Of a DNA stretch of 64,000 nt, positions 10,099-20,204 are shown one piece after another. Below the pieces are notes generated by a model. It did not search any database, was not told the origin of the DNA, and was given only the letters and a program-made list of their open reading frames with translations. The stretch spans positions 27,383,769-27,447,768 of the forward strand of contig CAMZMU010000089.1 of NCBI GenBank assembly GCA_947311845.1. The letters are read 5' to 3'. The position numbers and the translations under genes were made by a program. Numbering within the stretch: the stretch's first letter is position 1; every line of letters begins with the position of its first letter. Source of the DNA: Poa pratensis (Eukaryota; Streptophyta; Magnoliopsida; Poales; Poaceae).

Positions 10099-10415
10099 GT
10101 GGTATAAAGAGTGAACATGTATGTGGCAGGATGGTTAGGAGAGTGGTTGTACCCCCAGCCCACTAGAGTTCAAACCCCAGGTTTGACGCTGGTGTTTCTC
10201 ATTTAAGGCGGAATATTCTTCAGTGCGAGGCGACGCTCCGTCGACAGCGAGACGCCTGTGGTGACTTCGTCAATCTCAAAACTCGACCTGCCGACTCAGT
10301 CTCTCGGAGGCGCTCATAGGGGTAGGGTGTGCGTGCGTTCATAGGGGTGAGTGTGTGCGCGTGTATGTGAGCGCCTGCGTTATACTGTGTTTCGCAAAAA
10401 AAACGGTGGTATAAA
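10099..10415 (+). mobile_element. tRNA-derived SINE (Au/Poaceae type) with target duplication
   Basis: An internal pol III promoter is visible: an A-box-like TGGTTAGGAGAGTGG near 10132 and a B-box-like GAGTTCAAACCCC near 10166. The body contains the repeated TCATAGGGGT segments and GTGTGCGCGTGTATGTGAGC, characteristic of the abundant grass SINEs. It ends in an A-run. Direct repeats GTGGTATAAA flank it at 10099-10108 and 10406-10415, so the element proper is about 10109-10405. Confidence 0.88.
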
Positions 10416-10619
10416 AGTTTACTGAAACTGTGGTGTTTTCAAATTTCAATGTACTGAAAACACAACCCCATACCTCTATGAAGAAAACGAACAAATGACC
10501 CACCTCAGCTGACATGTCGCGTGCAGGTCTGCCATTTTCTTGCAGCAGTGGACGCTCACGGCAAAACCACAGGATCGGGAGGAGCTCCAAGAGATGGCAA
10601 GAGGGCTAAGGCGAATTCA

Positions 10620-10880
10620 CGCGCAAAACAGACCTGATGTGGCAGCGAGGAGCACCACGAGGACGACCTGAGCAAGGGGCTCCAGCTTGTCCGGCGTGGC
10701 CCATCGTCTTATCTTTCTATCTAGTGCTACTTATGCTTCGAACTTTTAGGCTAAGCTGTAACGCCCAGCTGATGTATTCGTCTCACTATCGTTGGCGTCG
10801 TTGTTGTTGTGTAAACCCTGTGAACCTGAGGCTTTATTAATTTAAAGTCGGGCACTTTGTGCCTTAGTTCTAAAAAAGCA
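10620..10880 (+). mobile_element. Possible LINE 3' end fragment
   Basis: The stretch lacks coding sequence and ends TTTATTAATTTAAAGTCGGG, then a short tail with AAAAAA, a form resembling 3' ends of grass non-LTR retrotransposons. No target duplication could be fixed, so the assignment is tentative. Confidence 0.35.
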
Positions 10881-11049
10881 TATAGTTAATTGTTAACTGC
10901 ACCATGGAAGCGTTCGTAGGCCGACCACAAAGCTCAACAGGATAGTCGATGACACTGCAAAGACTTCTGGTGGTACGGCGGAATATGACGAGTTGCTGGC
11001 CGTGTAAACGAGATGTGTGAGTTTGACTTATGAATAAGGCGTGTAAATT

Positions 11050-11693
11050 TAGTAAAACTTCAACGACAGCGCACTCGTGTTTTTTCTCAGACCGTTTGGT
11101 TTCAGAGGGAGCGCTTCGAAGCTCTGCTGGCTGTTAATATCATGGAGCACGCTTTCTCGTTCCATGGTGCTGGCGGAGAATGACATGGAAGGCGAGATAT
11201 GAGGACTGACAATGGTGGTTTGATTCCTTGTGCTGATGAGGAATTGGCTTGGTGTTTCATGACTTGGAGCTGAAGCATGTAAGTGGGGGCGACAACATAC
11301 GTGAAGTCCAGAGTCCTGCTTTTCAGGATGAAAATTCAAGTTCTGTCCTTAATTGGTTGTGCCTGACAGTGGTCTTGCTGAAGACATTGTTTTGAGAGCG
11401 AGGACTATCTTCAGGGTGAAAAACCAAGGTCTGGCCTTAATTGGTTGTGCCTGGCACTGTTCTTCTTGAAGGCGTTGCTTTTGAAGAATTGGACATCAGG
11501 TGTTGTGTTGGTGGTGGTTGTGCGGCTGCTGCAAGGACTGTAACTCTGTAGCGGGACTTTTCTTTTTATTTCTTCTTCTTATTGTCTTTCGGCTGTGTGC
11601 ATCCGTAATAGCTTTGGTTATTGCGTTGTTGCAGAGGCTAGGTGTAATTTGTATCTCCGCGATATTAATATACACTCTTTATCTAAAAAAAAA
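11050..11693 (+). mobile_element. LINE 3'-untranslated fragment with an internal duplication
   Basis: The end (CGGCTGTGTGCATC, then GCAGAGGCTAGGTGTAAT, then CTTTATCTAAAAAAAAA) matches in order and wording the 3' end of the full LINE at about 31725-31800. Only non-coding sequence is present, as expected for a strongly 5'-truncated copy. Two imperfect units of about 72 bp, near 11321-11392 and 11410-11482, share CCTTAATTGGTTGTGCCTG. The left boundary is approximate. Confidence 0.65.
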
Positions 11694-12620
11694 TATCTTC
11701 ACAAATGTATTTATTTAACATTTAGATGTTGACATTTTGTTCTATATATTTGGTCATACTTAGTACGGTTTGTTTGTTTACTAAATTTATATGCCTCATT
11801 CATTGGAAGAGAGTTAGTATATGATATTTATTTTAATCTTTGCTACATAATGTAGAGCCTGTAAAAGTTCTAGATGATCTAGTACACTCCAACATCATGA
11901 AATATCTTTATTTAATGTGGACAATAATATGAACAGGCGGTTAACCCGTCAATTTCACCATCCATCTTACAAGGTGCAAAAGAAAGATTGCCATGTATTC
12001 CACCATTTCAGACTACAAGCCATATTTCGTGTCCTTAGGCCACAAGTTTGACCAAAAATATCTCAATTAATAGTCGATCATTTGTTTGACGGAAGATTGT
12101 GCCATTGAATATGTACAAAAAAAACTATATTTACTTATAAATATGATTTCCTATCTAATTGAGCAATTCTTGGTCAAATACGTACGTACTAGAATATTGA
12201 AATGGAGTGGGTGGTACATTTATTTTGGTTGGCGACAAATCAAGGGTTTCATTAACGAAGCGGAGGATATTTTTATTTGCCTCGTCATCCTGCATTGCTC
12301 CAAAAATGTGACGTAGGCTGCAGCTTGCAACGTACACATTACTTCGTTGTGCGATTCACGCCCCTGAGACGTGGTAGAGATATGGAGCAAGCATGCAGGC
12401 GCGTGTTCTTCCTTTGTTGCTTCATGCAGGAAACATCGAGCAGTGTTCATATTTTTCCTCGAACATAGCATATCCATACATGTGAATAATGACGTGATCC
12501 CATCTCTGAATATTTACACGATCTTCTATTTGGCTAAGCATAAATTAATTCCAAATGTGCATAAAATGATTCCGTTTAGACTGTATAGCCGCCGGCAGCA
12601 TGCTTGAGACTCTGCGGAAG
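11694..12620. other. Intergenic upstream of the second peroxidase gene
   Basis: AT-rich sequence with no supported gene or repeat terminus. Its right part should contain the distal promoter of the peroxidase gene starting at 12734. Confidence 0.4.
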
Positions 12621-12623
12621 AGC

Positions 12624-12631
12624 TATAAATA
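12624..12631 (+). promoter_or_regulatory. TATA box of the second peroxidase gene
   Basis: TATAAATA lies about 110 bp before the ATG. The leader segment shared with the relic at 2318 starts just downstream, as expected for a conserved core promoter. Confidence 0.7.
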
Positions 12632-13028
12632 TAAACCTAGGTTTTGCAGGTGATCGAAGAACACAAGGCGCTACACTACTTGAGTACGACTGATCGATCT
12701 GGCTAGGCATATCTCGAATCTAACTTGATCGCCATGTCTCTGAATACTAGGCTAATGCACTGCCTGCTCGCCGTATCTCTCGTGTCCAGCGTTGACCACG
12801 CGCAGCTCTCCAAGACTTTCTACTCCACCTCCTGCCACAGCCTGCAGGACGTCGTGTACGGCGGAGATGAAGCAAGCCGTCCGCAGGGAGCGGCGGATCG
12901 GCGCGTCGCTTCTGAGGCTCTTCTTCCATGACTGCTTTGTCCAGGTGAGATGAGCTTGCAGCCATGGACGTTCACAACTCGTATGATATTCTGAGCGTAA
13001 CTAACATGCCATATACTCCAGGGGCAGG

Positions 13029-14241
13029 ATGCTGTTGGCGAGGTGGAGCGCGGCTGCTTCCTCCCGTGGCCAACCACTCGGCTTCTCCCCAACGGCAGCG
13101 AGTGGAAGTCAATGGATGTTGAGCATACGCTCGGAGTTGGTTCAGTTTTGGGTCCATGTCACCGGAGTTCCTAACCCACTGCGACACTTCTGGGGTTTAT
13201 GGGCAGTTGGCTCCCTCATCGGTACTACGATAGATGTGGACCTGTTCTCTCTCAGGCGTAGAGGGGTGGTCCGTATCTTGGTGGGGATGCTGAACGAAGA
13301 TAGCTTCAAAGATATCGATGAGGTGGGCCCTTTCATAACGACTGCTGGAGTGCTGCGACTTAAGGGCTATGACTTTACCTTCCGTCCAGAGGCCGATGAT
13401 TATGTACCGGAGGCGGATTTTGTGCCTTTCTTGTGGCAGCGCAAGGGTAAGGATGACTCTGATGATAATGGCATGGGAGATGATAACTTGGGTGGTCAAT
13501 CTGGAGAAGATGGTCCGTCCAATAATGGGGCGGATACTTCGAACATGACGGTTGAACCTAGCCCGGCCGGAGGAGGTGGACACGTACATGGTGCAGCGGT
13601 GGCTCTCGCGCTGGAGGGTATGGCTGTTACCCCCTTTAATCCAAACCCGAAGACTCCGAGAGGGATCGAGATAGAGTGAAGAAATGGAAAAAAAACTGCT
13701 CTTTTCCGGCGGGCGTTCATGGGCCGCTGGGCGACGGAGCCGTCGGTGCTGCCCACTGGGCGCCGTCCGCTGCTGGCGCTGATGGGCCAGCCGTGCTGGA
13801 GCGGCCCGTCTCCCGTGCTGGAGTGCAGGCTGGTGGAGTGAGCAGCAGTTCGCTGCTGGTCGCCCGTGCAGCAGATTCTGGAGCTGCTGCTCACCTACCA
13901 CGGGCTGCTCCGGGGCCGCTGGCGGCCGTCTGTGCGGTGGACCGCTCCGATGGGTCTGCTGCACTGGAGAGCAGCCGCAGCAGGGACGGGATCGAGGAGC
14001 TGACCGGGGGCTCGCTGGGCTGCCCTTTGGTGGCGACGGTGCGAGCTCGCCGGTGACGACGTCGGATACCATAGGGGTGGGGGCTGCTACTCCGACTCTG
14101 CCCTCCTCTATGGTGTCTCCGCTGTCTCCGTGTCCTACTTCGGCGGCCTCTGTGAAGGGGAGGGTTGCTACAACACCATCACCCTCTCCCATCACGGAAG
14201 CGCCTTCTGGGGGGCATTCGCTACCTACGGCTATGCCTAGG
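13029..14241 (+). pseudogene. LINE ORF1, first part (DUF4283-like RNA-binding protein)
   Basis: The frame to 13679 contains WVHVTGVPNPLRHFWGLW and GTTIDVDLFSLRRRGVVRI, the conserved block of Triticeae LINE ORF1 (DUF4283 region). An acidic and Gly-rich linker follows. The N-terminus is missing because of 5' truncation. After 13679 the frame changes at an A-run near 13688 and the reading continues as a low-complexity Ala/Ser/Pro-rich linker to the gypsy insertion. ORF1 proteins bind LINE RNA during retrotransposition. As read it is defective. Confidence 0.8.
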
Positions 14242-14735
14242 TGACGAGGTGTACCCTCATCAAATCCCATGGTTAAGGACCTAGGGTTGAGATTATGGGG
14301 AGAGAACGTGGTAGTACTGGTAGTTTCGTCGGCTGACAAGCAGAGGCAAAGATTTACCCAGGTTCAGGCCCCTCGGGTGGAGTTAAAGACCCTACTTCCT
14401 GCTTGTCTGGTATTGATTGTGGATTATGTGATTACAGGGGAGCTCCGGCGAGGTATCGATCTCGCTAGAGCTTTTGGTGGTTCGAGTATGGCTTGGTCCT
14501 AGATCGGCACCCCTCCCAGCCTTTAAATAGGCTGGGTCTTGGGAGTTTGTAACCGACCTAGTTTACACGTAAGGAAAGTCTAAACCGACTAGCCCTATGT
14601 CTAATCTTGGAGGGTACGCCATCTTCTTGGGCCTCTTGCCTTGGGTTTCGAGTAGGCTCTTCGCTATTGGGCCTTTAGTCGTCACGTGCACCAGGTACCC
14701 TCACGGTAGGGTACCCGAGATGTATACCCTTGTCA
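14242..14735 (-). repeat. 3' LTR of element A
   Basis: Starts TGACGAGGTG and ends CCCTTGTCA on the plus strand (494 bp). It contains a TATA-like TATTTAAAGG on the minus strand near 14520. The polypurine tract CTCGGGGGCTAC (minus strand) abuts it at 14736-14747. Confidence 0.92.
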
Positions 14736-16056
14736 GTAGCCCCCGAGTACTTGTCTGACTCGAAGAATCGGGCATGGACTCGTTCGTAAGTGCACGTCAT
14801 ATGCTTTGTATTCTGTATATTATAATTGGAATTCCTGTATGAATAGCACATGTTGGCTATGTCGAGTATTTCATCGACTGTGGTTTTTGATTATGACGAT
14901 CAAGGGATAATAGCTTAGTAGGCCCAGTACACTCGACGGATCGGGACTGGTTAACTACACATTCGTGTAAAACCTTACTAGATTTCAATCAAACTCGAGT
15001 CACTGGACTCGAATCTGGAACAAACTGGTCAGATTCGACTAGGCCGCTTGAGCTCTTACTGAGTCGATCTACAGTATAGCTTTGAATTTTACCCAACGCG
15101 TCCGTCGGGATTTTTCATCATGTCTGCTGACACGGAAAGTATAAGGATTGACGTTGCTGGAACGGTCCTTAGCCCAGCTCGAAAGTTCGGCGGGTCTTAC
15201 CTTTGCACTATGCGTGCAGCATCCGAGGTATTTGCGACGGACGCAACTCGGGAATGTTTCGAGTATGATTTCATATACGAATGGAGTCGATACATTTGTC
15301 GACTGACCTTTTGACGTTTATTCTATCGGGTGCGCGACAGCGCTCCCGATGGGAGTAGCCCCCGAGATTGTGCTTTATTACTTGTAGTGGAGGATAATCT
15401 CAAAGTCATTGTCTTGAGCATCTTTAGTCGAAGAAATTTTTGATACGCTCCCGATGGGAGTAATATGGAATCAGCCGAAGGAACGGTCGAGTGACCAATT
15501 TTGCCTTATCATTGCCTTTTCACACCCGAACCAAACAAGGCAATCGAGTGACCAATACGCGTTGAGCAGACTCGAACGTATTTCTGATCAAAATTCTTGT
15601 GACGACGTCATGGATGACGTTTTGTGGCGACTGCGCCATCTGACACGCGTGGCGTGCGTTATGCTGCGATGGATGGGACGTGACACATAGGCGGGCCCAT
15701 TTGTGCAGAGCTGACCGAACGACGATGCAGTTTGGACTTGATTTGACCACTCGGGCCCACTTTTTCCGGAGAGGTGATTATGGCTCCTCTTTTTGCATGC
15801 GTAGTGGGCGGAGTGGCCGGCGACGGTTGCCCTCCCCGTTTGCCACGTGTACGGTGAGATTGCGAGCAGAGCGCACGGTTTGGATCTGAATGGCTGTGAT
15901 TGCCTTTGATTTGAGGTAAATAGGGGAAACGACGCTGGCATTGTTTTTTACTAACCATTTGCTCTGCGCGCCGCCCCTGTTCCATCTTCTTCCTCGCGCC
16001 CCTGCTCCATTGCTTCTTGCTCCCAAGCTCGTGCTGCTCTCCGTAGCCACCACACC
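14736..16056 (+). other. Element A: spacer upstream of the antisense gene
   Basis: Contains the polypurine tract next to the LTR, another AGCCCCCGAG motif near 15357, and the presumed promoter and leader of the antisense gene. A weak TATA-like TAAATAGG lies near 15915, followed by a CT-rich leader. A 64-codon frame at 15120 is kept in the copy at 35010 only because the two elements are near-identical. Confidence 0.5.
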
Positions 16057-18719
16057 ATGGCGCCAAAGAGGAAAGCCTCTGCCACCGACGCGCCCACGGC
16101 TGACGCGGCCGCCCTGAAGGGGAAGAAAGCTGCGGCTGGCGCATCTGCCTCCGCCGTCGACCTCAAGAAGAGCGACGGCGATTGGATGAAGTCCACGATC
16201 AAAGCAGCGCACCTCGAGAAGTTCCGCGAGGACGGACTGCTGCCGCCGGCGGACCAACTTACCGTCCGCACGCCATCAAAAGAGGTACTCCCCGAACCTC
16301 GCGCGAACGAGCGCGTATGCTTTGCGGAGTTTTTGCCTAGGGGTCTATCTTTTCCCCTCCACGACTTCGTTCTTGTTTTGTTGTACGCCTATGGGGTGCA
16401 GATCCATGATCTCACCCCTAACGGCATTATGCACATAGCCTGTTTTATGGTGTTGTGCGAGTGCTTCCTGGGAGTTGCTCCCAGCTGGGCCCTTTGGAAG
16501 TCTATCTTCATGGTTCGGCCCAACAACCGAGGCGGCCGAACCTATCCAGTCGGAGGCCTGCAGATCCAAGTACGCAGCGACACCCGATACTTCGCCCTGA
16601 AGCCAGTCGACTCGGCGCAAGGGTGGAGGAACTGGTATAGCCGCTAGGACGAAGGCCTGGGACCATGAGCTTTCGACTGAAGAAGTGGCGGAAGCGGCGC
16701 CTCTGCTGGAGACGATTGGAGGACTGCTTAACCGCGTCACTGGTGTGCATCTAATTGCCACCTTTGTGAAGATGCGGGTGTGGCCGCTCCGCGCTCGCGC
16801 CCACCCAATGTGGGAGTACGAGGGTGCACTCGACGCCACCCGAATGAGCAAGGAGGAGCTGTCGAAGAGCGAGCTAGTGTCGCACGTGCGGTCCATCACC
16901 AGCACAAAGTCCAGCGAGCCCTGCAACGTCGACTGCCCTGTCGATCCTTATGGGGCTGAAAAGCCTTTGCCAGAGGTTAGTGAATCTATCGATTTTATGA
17001 TCTCCTGCTTTTGTTATTCTGCTATGCATCTTTGTGACATTCGACTGTTGTACTTTGTGTGCAGGGCCACTTGACCACCTCAACCCTTCCTCTCTTCCTG
17101 AAGATGGCCCAACTCCTGAAACAGAGGTGACAGTAGAAGCGAAGGGAGGAGATGAATCGCCTCTTCCTTCGGCTACTACATCTCCTACAGAAGAGGTTGA
17201 AGAAGCACATGACAAGGAGCGTGCCACGACTGATGATGTGAGCGAGATCCCACTCGCAAGCGCCGTCGGGCAGCTCACGTTGTGTCTTCCTCCATGAGTT
17301 CACCCGCCAAGGGATCAGATGTGAGAGATGATGGAGACTCAGGCTCGTCTCCTACGACCACAGCTGCTCCTTTGGACGTGAGCCCGTTGAGCTCGGCCCT
17401 CCTCCTCAATCGGGTGGGGAGCTACTTTTTGGAGGCCCAAACTTTGAAGAGCTCGACACTGATGATGAAGAAGAGCACAGGTTTGCTCCTTTTTGTACTA
17501 CAATTTTTTGTGAGTTGAGTACTGTTTCTTATGTTGTATGTCTTTCGGTCACTCGCAGTGCTGAGACTGTGCGACCTCCAACTCCTCCAACCGAGAGAGC
17601 TTCGACTCCAGATCAGCCAGAAGCTTCCCCTGTTGCGGCTGAGGTTGTGAGAACAGTAGCCACGGCTACTACCTTTGAAGCCGCCAAGATCGCGAGTGCG
17701 TCAACTCCGCAAATTGGGACTTCTGCTGCCAAGCCTGCGCCTTGGGTTGAACACGTAAGTGTCGTTTGTCGAGTCCTCATTCTGGGACTATTTGTGTATA
17801 GCTTATGCTGGTTCCATTGTGCATGCAGCCCTTCTACCTCAACCTGGTTGAATCAGGCAAGGCGTTTGTCCAGGTTGAACAGGAGAGGGACAACCTGCGC
17901 GCTGCCATGGAGCAACTCAGCCGTAAGTGTGTTTGACTTCTGTATGTCTTTGCTTTGTCGATTGTGAATGACATCTGTCCATCTATCTCAGGTGACAAGG
18001 CAACCGCTGAGTCTCGGGTTAAAGAGCTAGAAGAGGCACTCGCCAAACAGCGCGCTGAGTCGAAGAAGGCCTTGGATGATGCCAAGGACTCCGCTGCTTT
18101 GCGCGAGAAAAATTATGCTGAGCGCCTGGCGAGCCTCACCCGAGACGTAGGCGGTGAGTTGAATCTTTCACTTTTTGTCTACTTCTTTTGCCACTGAATG
18201 TTATGTAAAATTTTCTGTTCTTTCTGCTTTTTTGAAGGAGCTGTTGGCGCACCGGCACCTGTAGACCAGTCGAGTGGCGATTTGTCCCTTGACCGCGCGA
18301 TCGGCGACCTGGATGTCGTCTCCACCCAAGCCAAGGATGCACTCGCCAAGTCTACGAGCACGCTCGGCGCCGTGTACAAGGACGTGTTCCCGTCTAGCCA
18401 ACCTCCTTCGACTGTGGATGGCTTCGCCGACGTCCTGGGCCCGGGAACTTCGACTATGACGAACTTTGCTCGCGCTTTGACGGTACGCGGCTCAGAGACC
18501 ACCCTCAAACTCCTTTTAGGTCATGGGATAGAGGGTGACTTCAAAGCCGCTCTGTCTGACTTTCCTCGCAAGCCGGGCGGGAAGCTGGTGTCCCTAAAGC
18601 ATGTGAACGAGCCAGCCGCAAAGTTGGCTGAAATATTTATGGCTACCATGGAGCGCCGGGCAGCAGAGGTCGCCGCCCGTGCGAGTAGGGCTAGGTCGGA
18701 GTCGATGTCTGAGAAGTAG
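16057..18719 (+). CDS. Antisense gene 1 of element A: putative gypsy-type transposon (Transposase_28-like) protein, with introns
   Basis: The start ATG is in a strong context (CACCATGG). Exons suggested by splice signals are 16057-16975, 17065-17480, 17569-17754, 17829-17932, 17992-18153 and 18238-18719, each intron being about 60-90 bp with GT/AG ends. The first exon has a basic Ala/Lys-rich start, then a conserved block (CFAEFLPRGLSFPLHDF, LTPNGIMHIACFMVLCECFLG) that matches the plant 'putative gypsy type transposon' family. A Pro/Ser/Thr-rich middle, coiled coil (VKELEEALAKQRAESKKAL) and a C-terminus ending ARSESMSEK follow. A 53-bp deletion near 16628, compared with the copy at 35947, shifts exon 1. 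The molecular role of these proteins is unknown. Transcription would run opposite to gag-pol. Confidence 0.7.
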
Positions 18720-18906
18720 GGCAGCCGCGCCTTTTTATGCCTTGTAATTAAACTTATGACCATGCGAGTATGCATGTGCTTTTGCTACCTTTGTATGAAT
18801 TTATTTTCCTCGTTATGATTCTGCTTGTAAGCTGTGTGTTGTTACTCGCCTAAGCTTTGTGATGAGTTTCTTATGAAACTTTTATGATGTTTGGAACAGA
18901 AACAGC

Positions 18907-19702
18907 CAGCCGCCACTGTATCCAGCTCGTCGCGGCATCGTGCCCCTACTCGATCTCGAGCTCAGGTGGCAAACGATGCCGCAGTAATACGTTATATGAA
19001 GGCCCGACTCGCGAAACTGGAGCAAGAGCTGGAGAATACCCGCAGTGAGCTGGAAAGGATGAGGGCGAGGCCTGCTTTACCCACTCAACGGGAGGAGTAT
19101 GTGCTTGGCGAGATGGAGATCGTGAACAGACAGCTCGAGTGTAAGCATGACTGCCTTGATCTTGTGAGTTCACAACCTGTTCCTTTTTGTTCACCCAACT
19201 TGTGTTGTTGCAGGTTTTGTTCAAGATTTCCAGGCGGAGCAGGCTCGCGTGATGAGCATTGAACATGGCGACTGACGAACCCACTACTGGCCGTCAGCAC
19301 TTTCGCTTGGATAGCACCGAGCACGCATACTCGCGACTCTGCAGGATCGGTGTGGCGGAGCACTATGCTGCTTGAGTTATGCAGGTCGGCCTTCAGTCGA
19401 ATCAACCAGACTTTTTCCAGCTGGGCCGCAACCTCAAGGAATCCACGTTACTCGAGCTCTTCCGGTCAACAGGTTCCATTCGAGGCTTTATCACCCAGAA
19501 GCTTGTGGATGGCGCCAACGCAACCATGGCATATCTCCGAAGTCAACGTCCAAATTTGCAGCTACGTCCACCCGCGCCTGGATCGTCCTTGTCCCAGTCG
19601 AATCTTGACGATACATTCGATCATGCGAGGACATTGGTTGATTGCTATCATGCGCAACTTATGGGCCCTGTTCTTCCAGCAAAGGACGAACCGGAAGATT
19701 AG
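18907..19702 (+). pseudogene. Antisense gene 2 (or alternative 3' exons) of element A
   Basis: A helical segment (KARLAKLEQELENTRSELERM) is followed by a GT donor near 19141, an AG acceptor at 19213, then a conserved C-terminal region (LLELFRSTGSIRGFI, ATMAYLRSQRPNLQL) ending KDEPED and TAG. Several small indels around 19255-19440 break it relative to the B copy at 39227-39676. It could be a separate gene or the end of an alternatively spliced form of gene 1, since an AG acceptor precedes it near 18898. Confidence 0.55.
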
Positions 19703-19719
19703 GGTTTTTCTGTATAGGG

Positions 19720-20035
19720 AACAGCCCCCGAGTGTAAATTTTGCCACTTGGTACATATTTGTTCACTTGTATGTATGCAGCCCCCGAGTGTATCGAGTGG
19801 GGTTTATGAAAAACACTTTACATAGATCATGAATTATACAGCCCCCGAGTGCTCGAGTGAGGCTGTGAATTTTTACGGTATTTGAAGCTTCAACTCATGT
19901 TATTGAGCAACTTGTGTTTATGTATGATTTTGTACGACCCAGCCCCCGAGTATTCGAGTGTGCCTAGGTATTATGTTTGAAGGAGCGAGAGCTCACGTTT
20001 TGAAGTAGCGCAGCCCCCGAGTATTCGGGTGAGGC
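19720..20035 (-). repeat. Array of polypurine-tract-like motifs in element A
   Basis: Five copies of CAGCCCCCGAGT, usually followed by CGAGTG or CGGGTG, are spaced 55-100 bp apart. On the element's own strand each reads CTCGGGGGCTG, nearly the same as the polypurine tract beside the 3' LTR. Confidence 0.75.
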
Positions 20036-20204
20036 TAAGGTTGTGCGAGTAGTAAACAGGGAGAAATATGAGGAATTTATTGACTATATTCCATTTATGA
20101 ATGTTAGGCTGCAGGCCGCCTCATTAAAAACCTTCCAGTCCCCTTAGGTACCCTGGTAAGGAAAAGAGCGCGTCTGAAACCTGCAGCCATCCGACATATG
20201 TGCC

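Noticed and set aside
10125..10180. tRNA gene candidate from A-box and B-box-like motifs
   Set aside because: No cloverleaf or anticodon arm can be formed convincingly, and the context (tail, target duplication) is that of a SINE.
13197..14339. 380-codon minus-strand frame
   Set aside because: It runs across the border of the LTR of element A into LINE ORF1 antisense sequence, so it is a chance fusion of two elements.
15120..15314. 64-codon frame conserved at 15120 and 35010
   Set aside because: The conservation is explained by recent common ancestry of elements A and B; the collinear region of D contains changes not consistent with a kept frame.
19720..20035. Regularly spaced short repeats that could suggest a CRISPR-like array
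   Set aside because: The unit is a polypurine-tract-like motif in a plant retrotransposon, with irregular spacing; CRISPR arrays do not occur in plant nuclear DNA.
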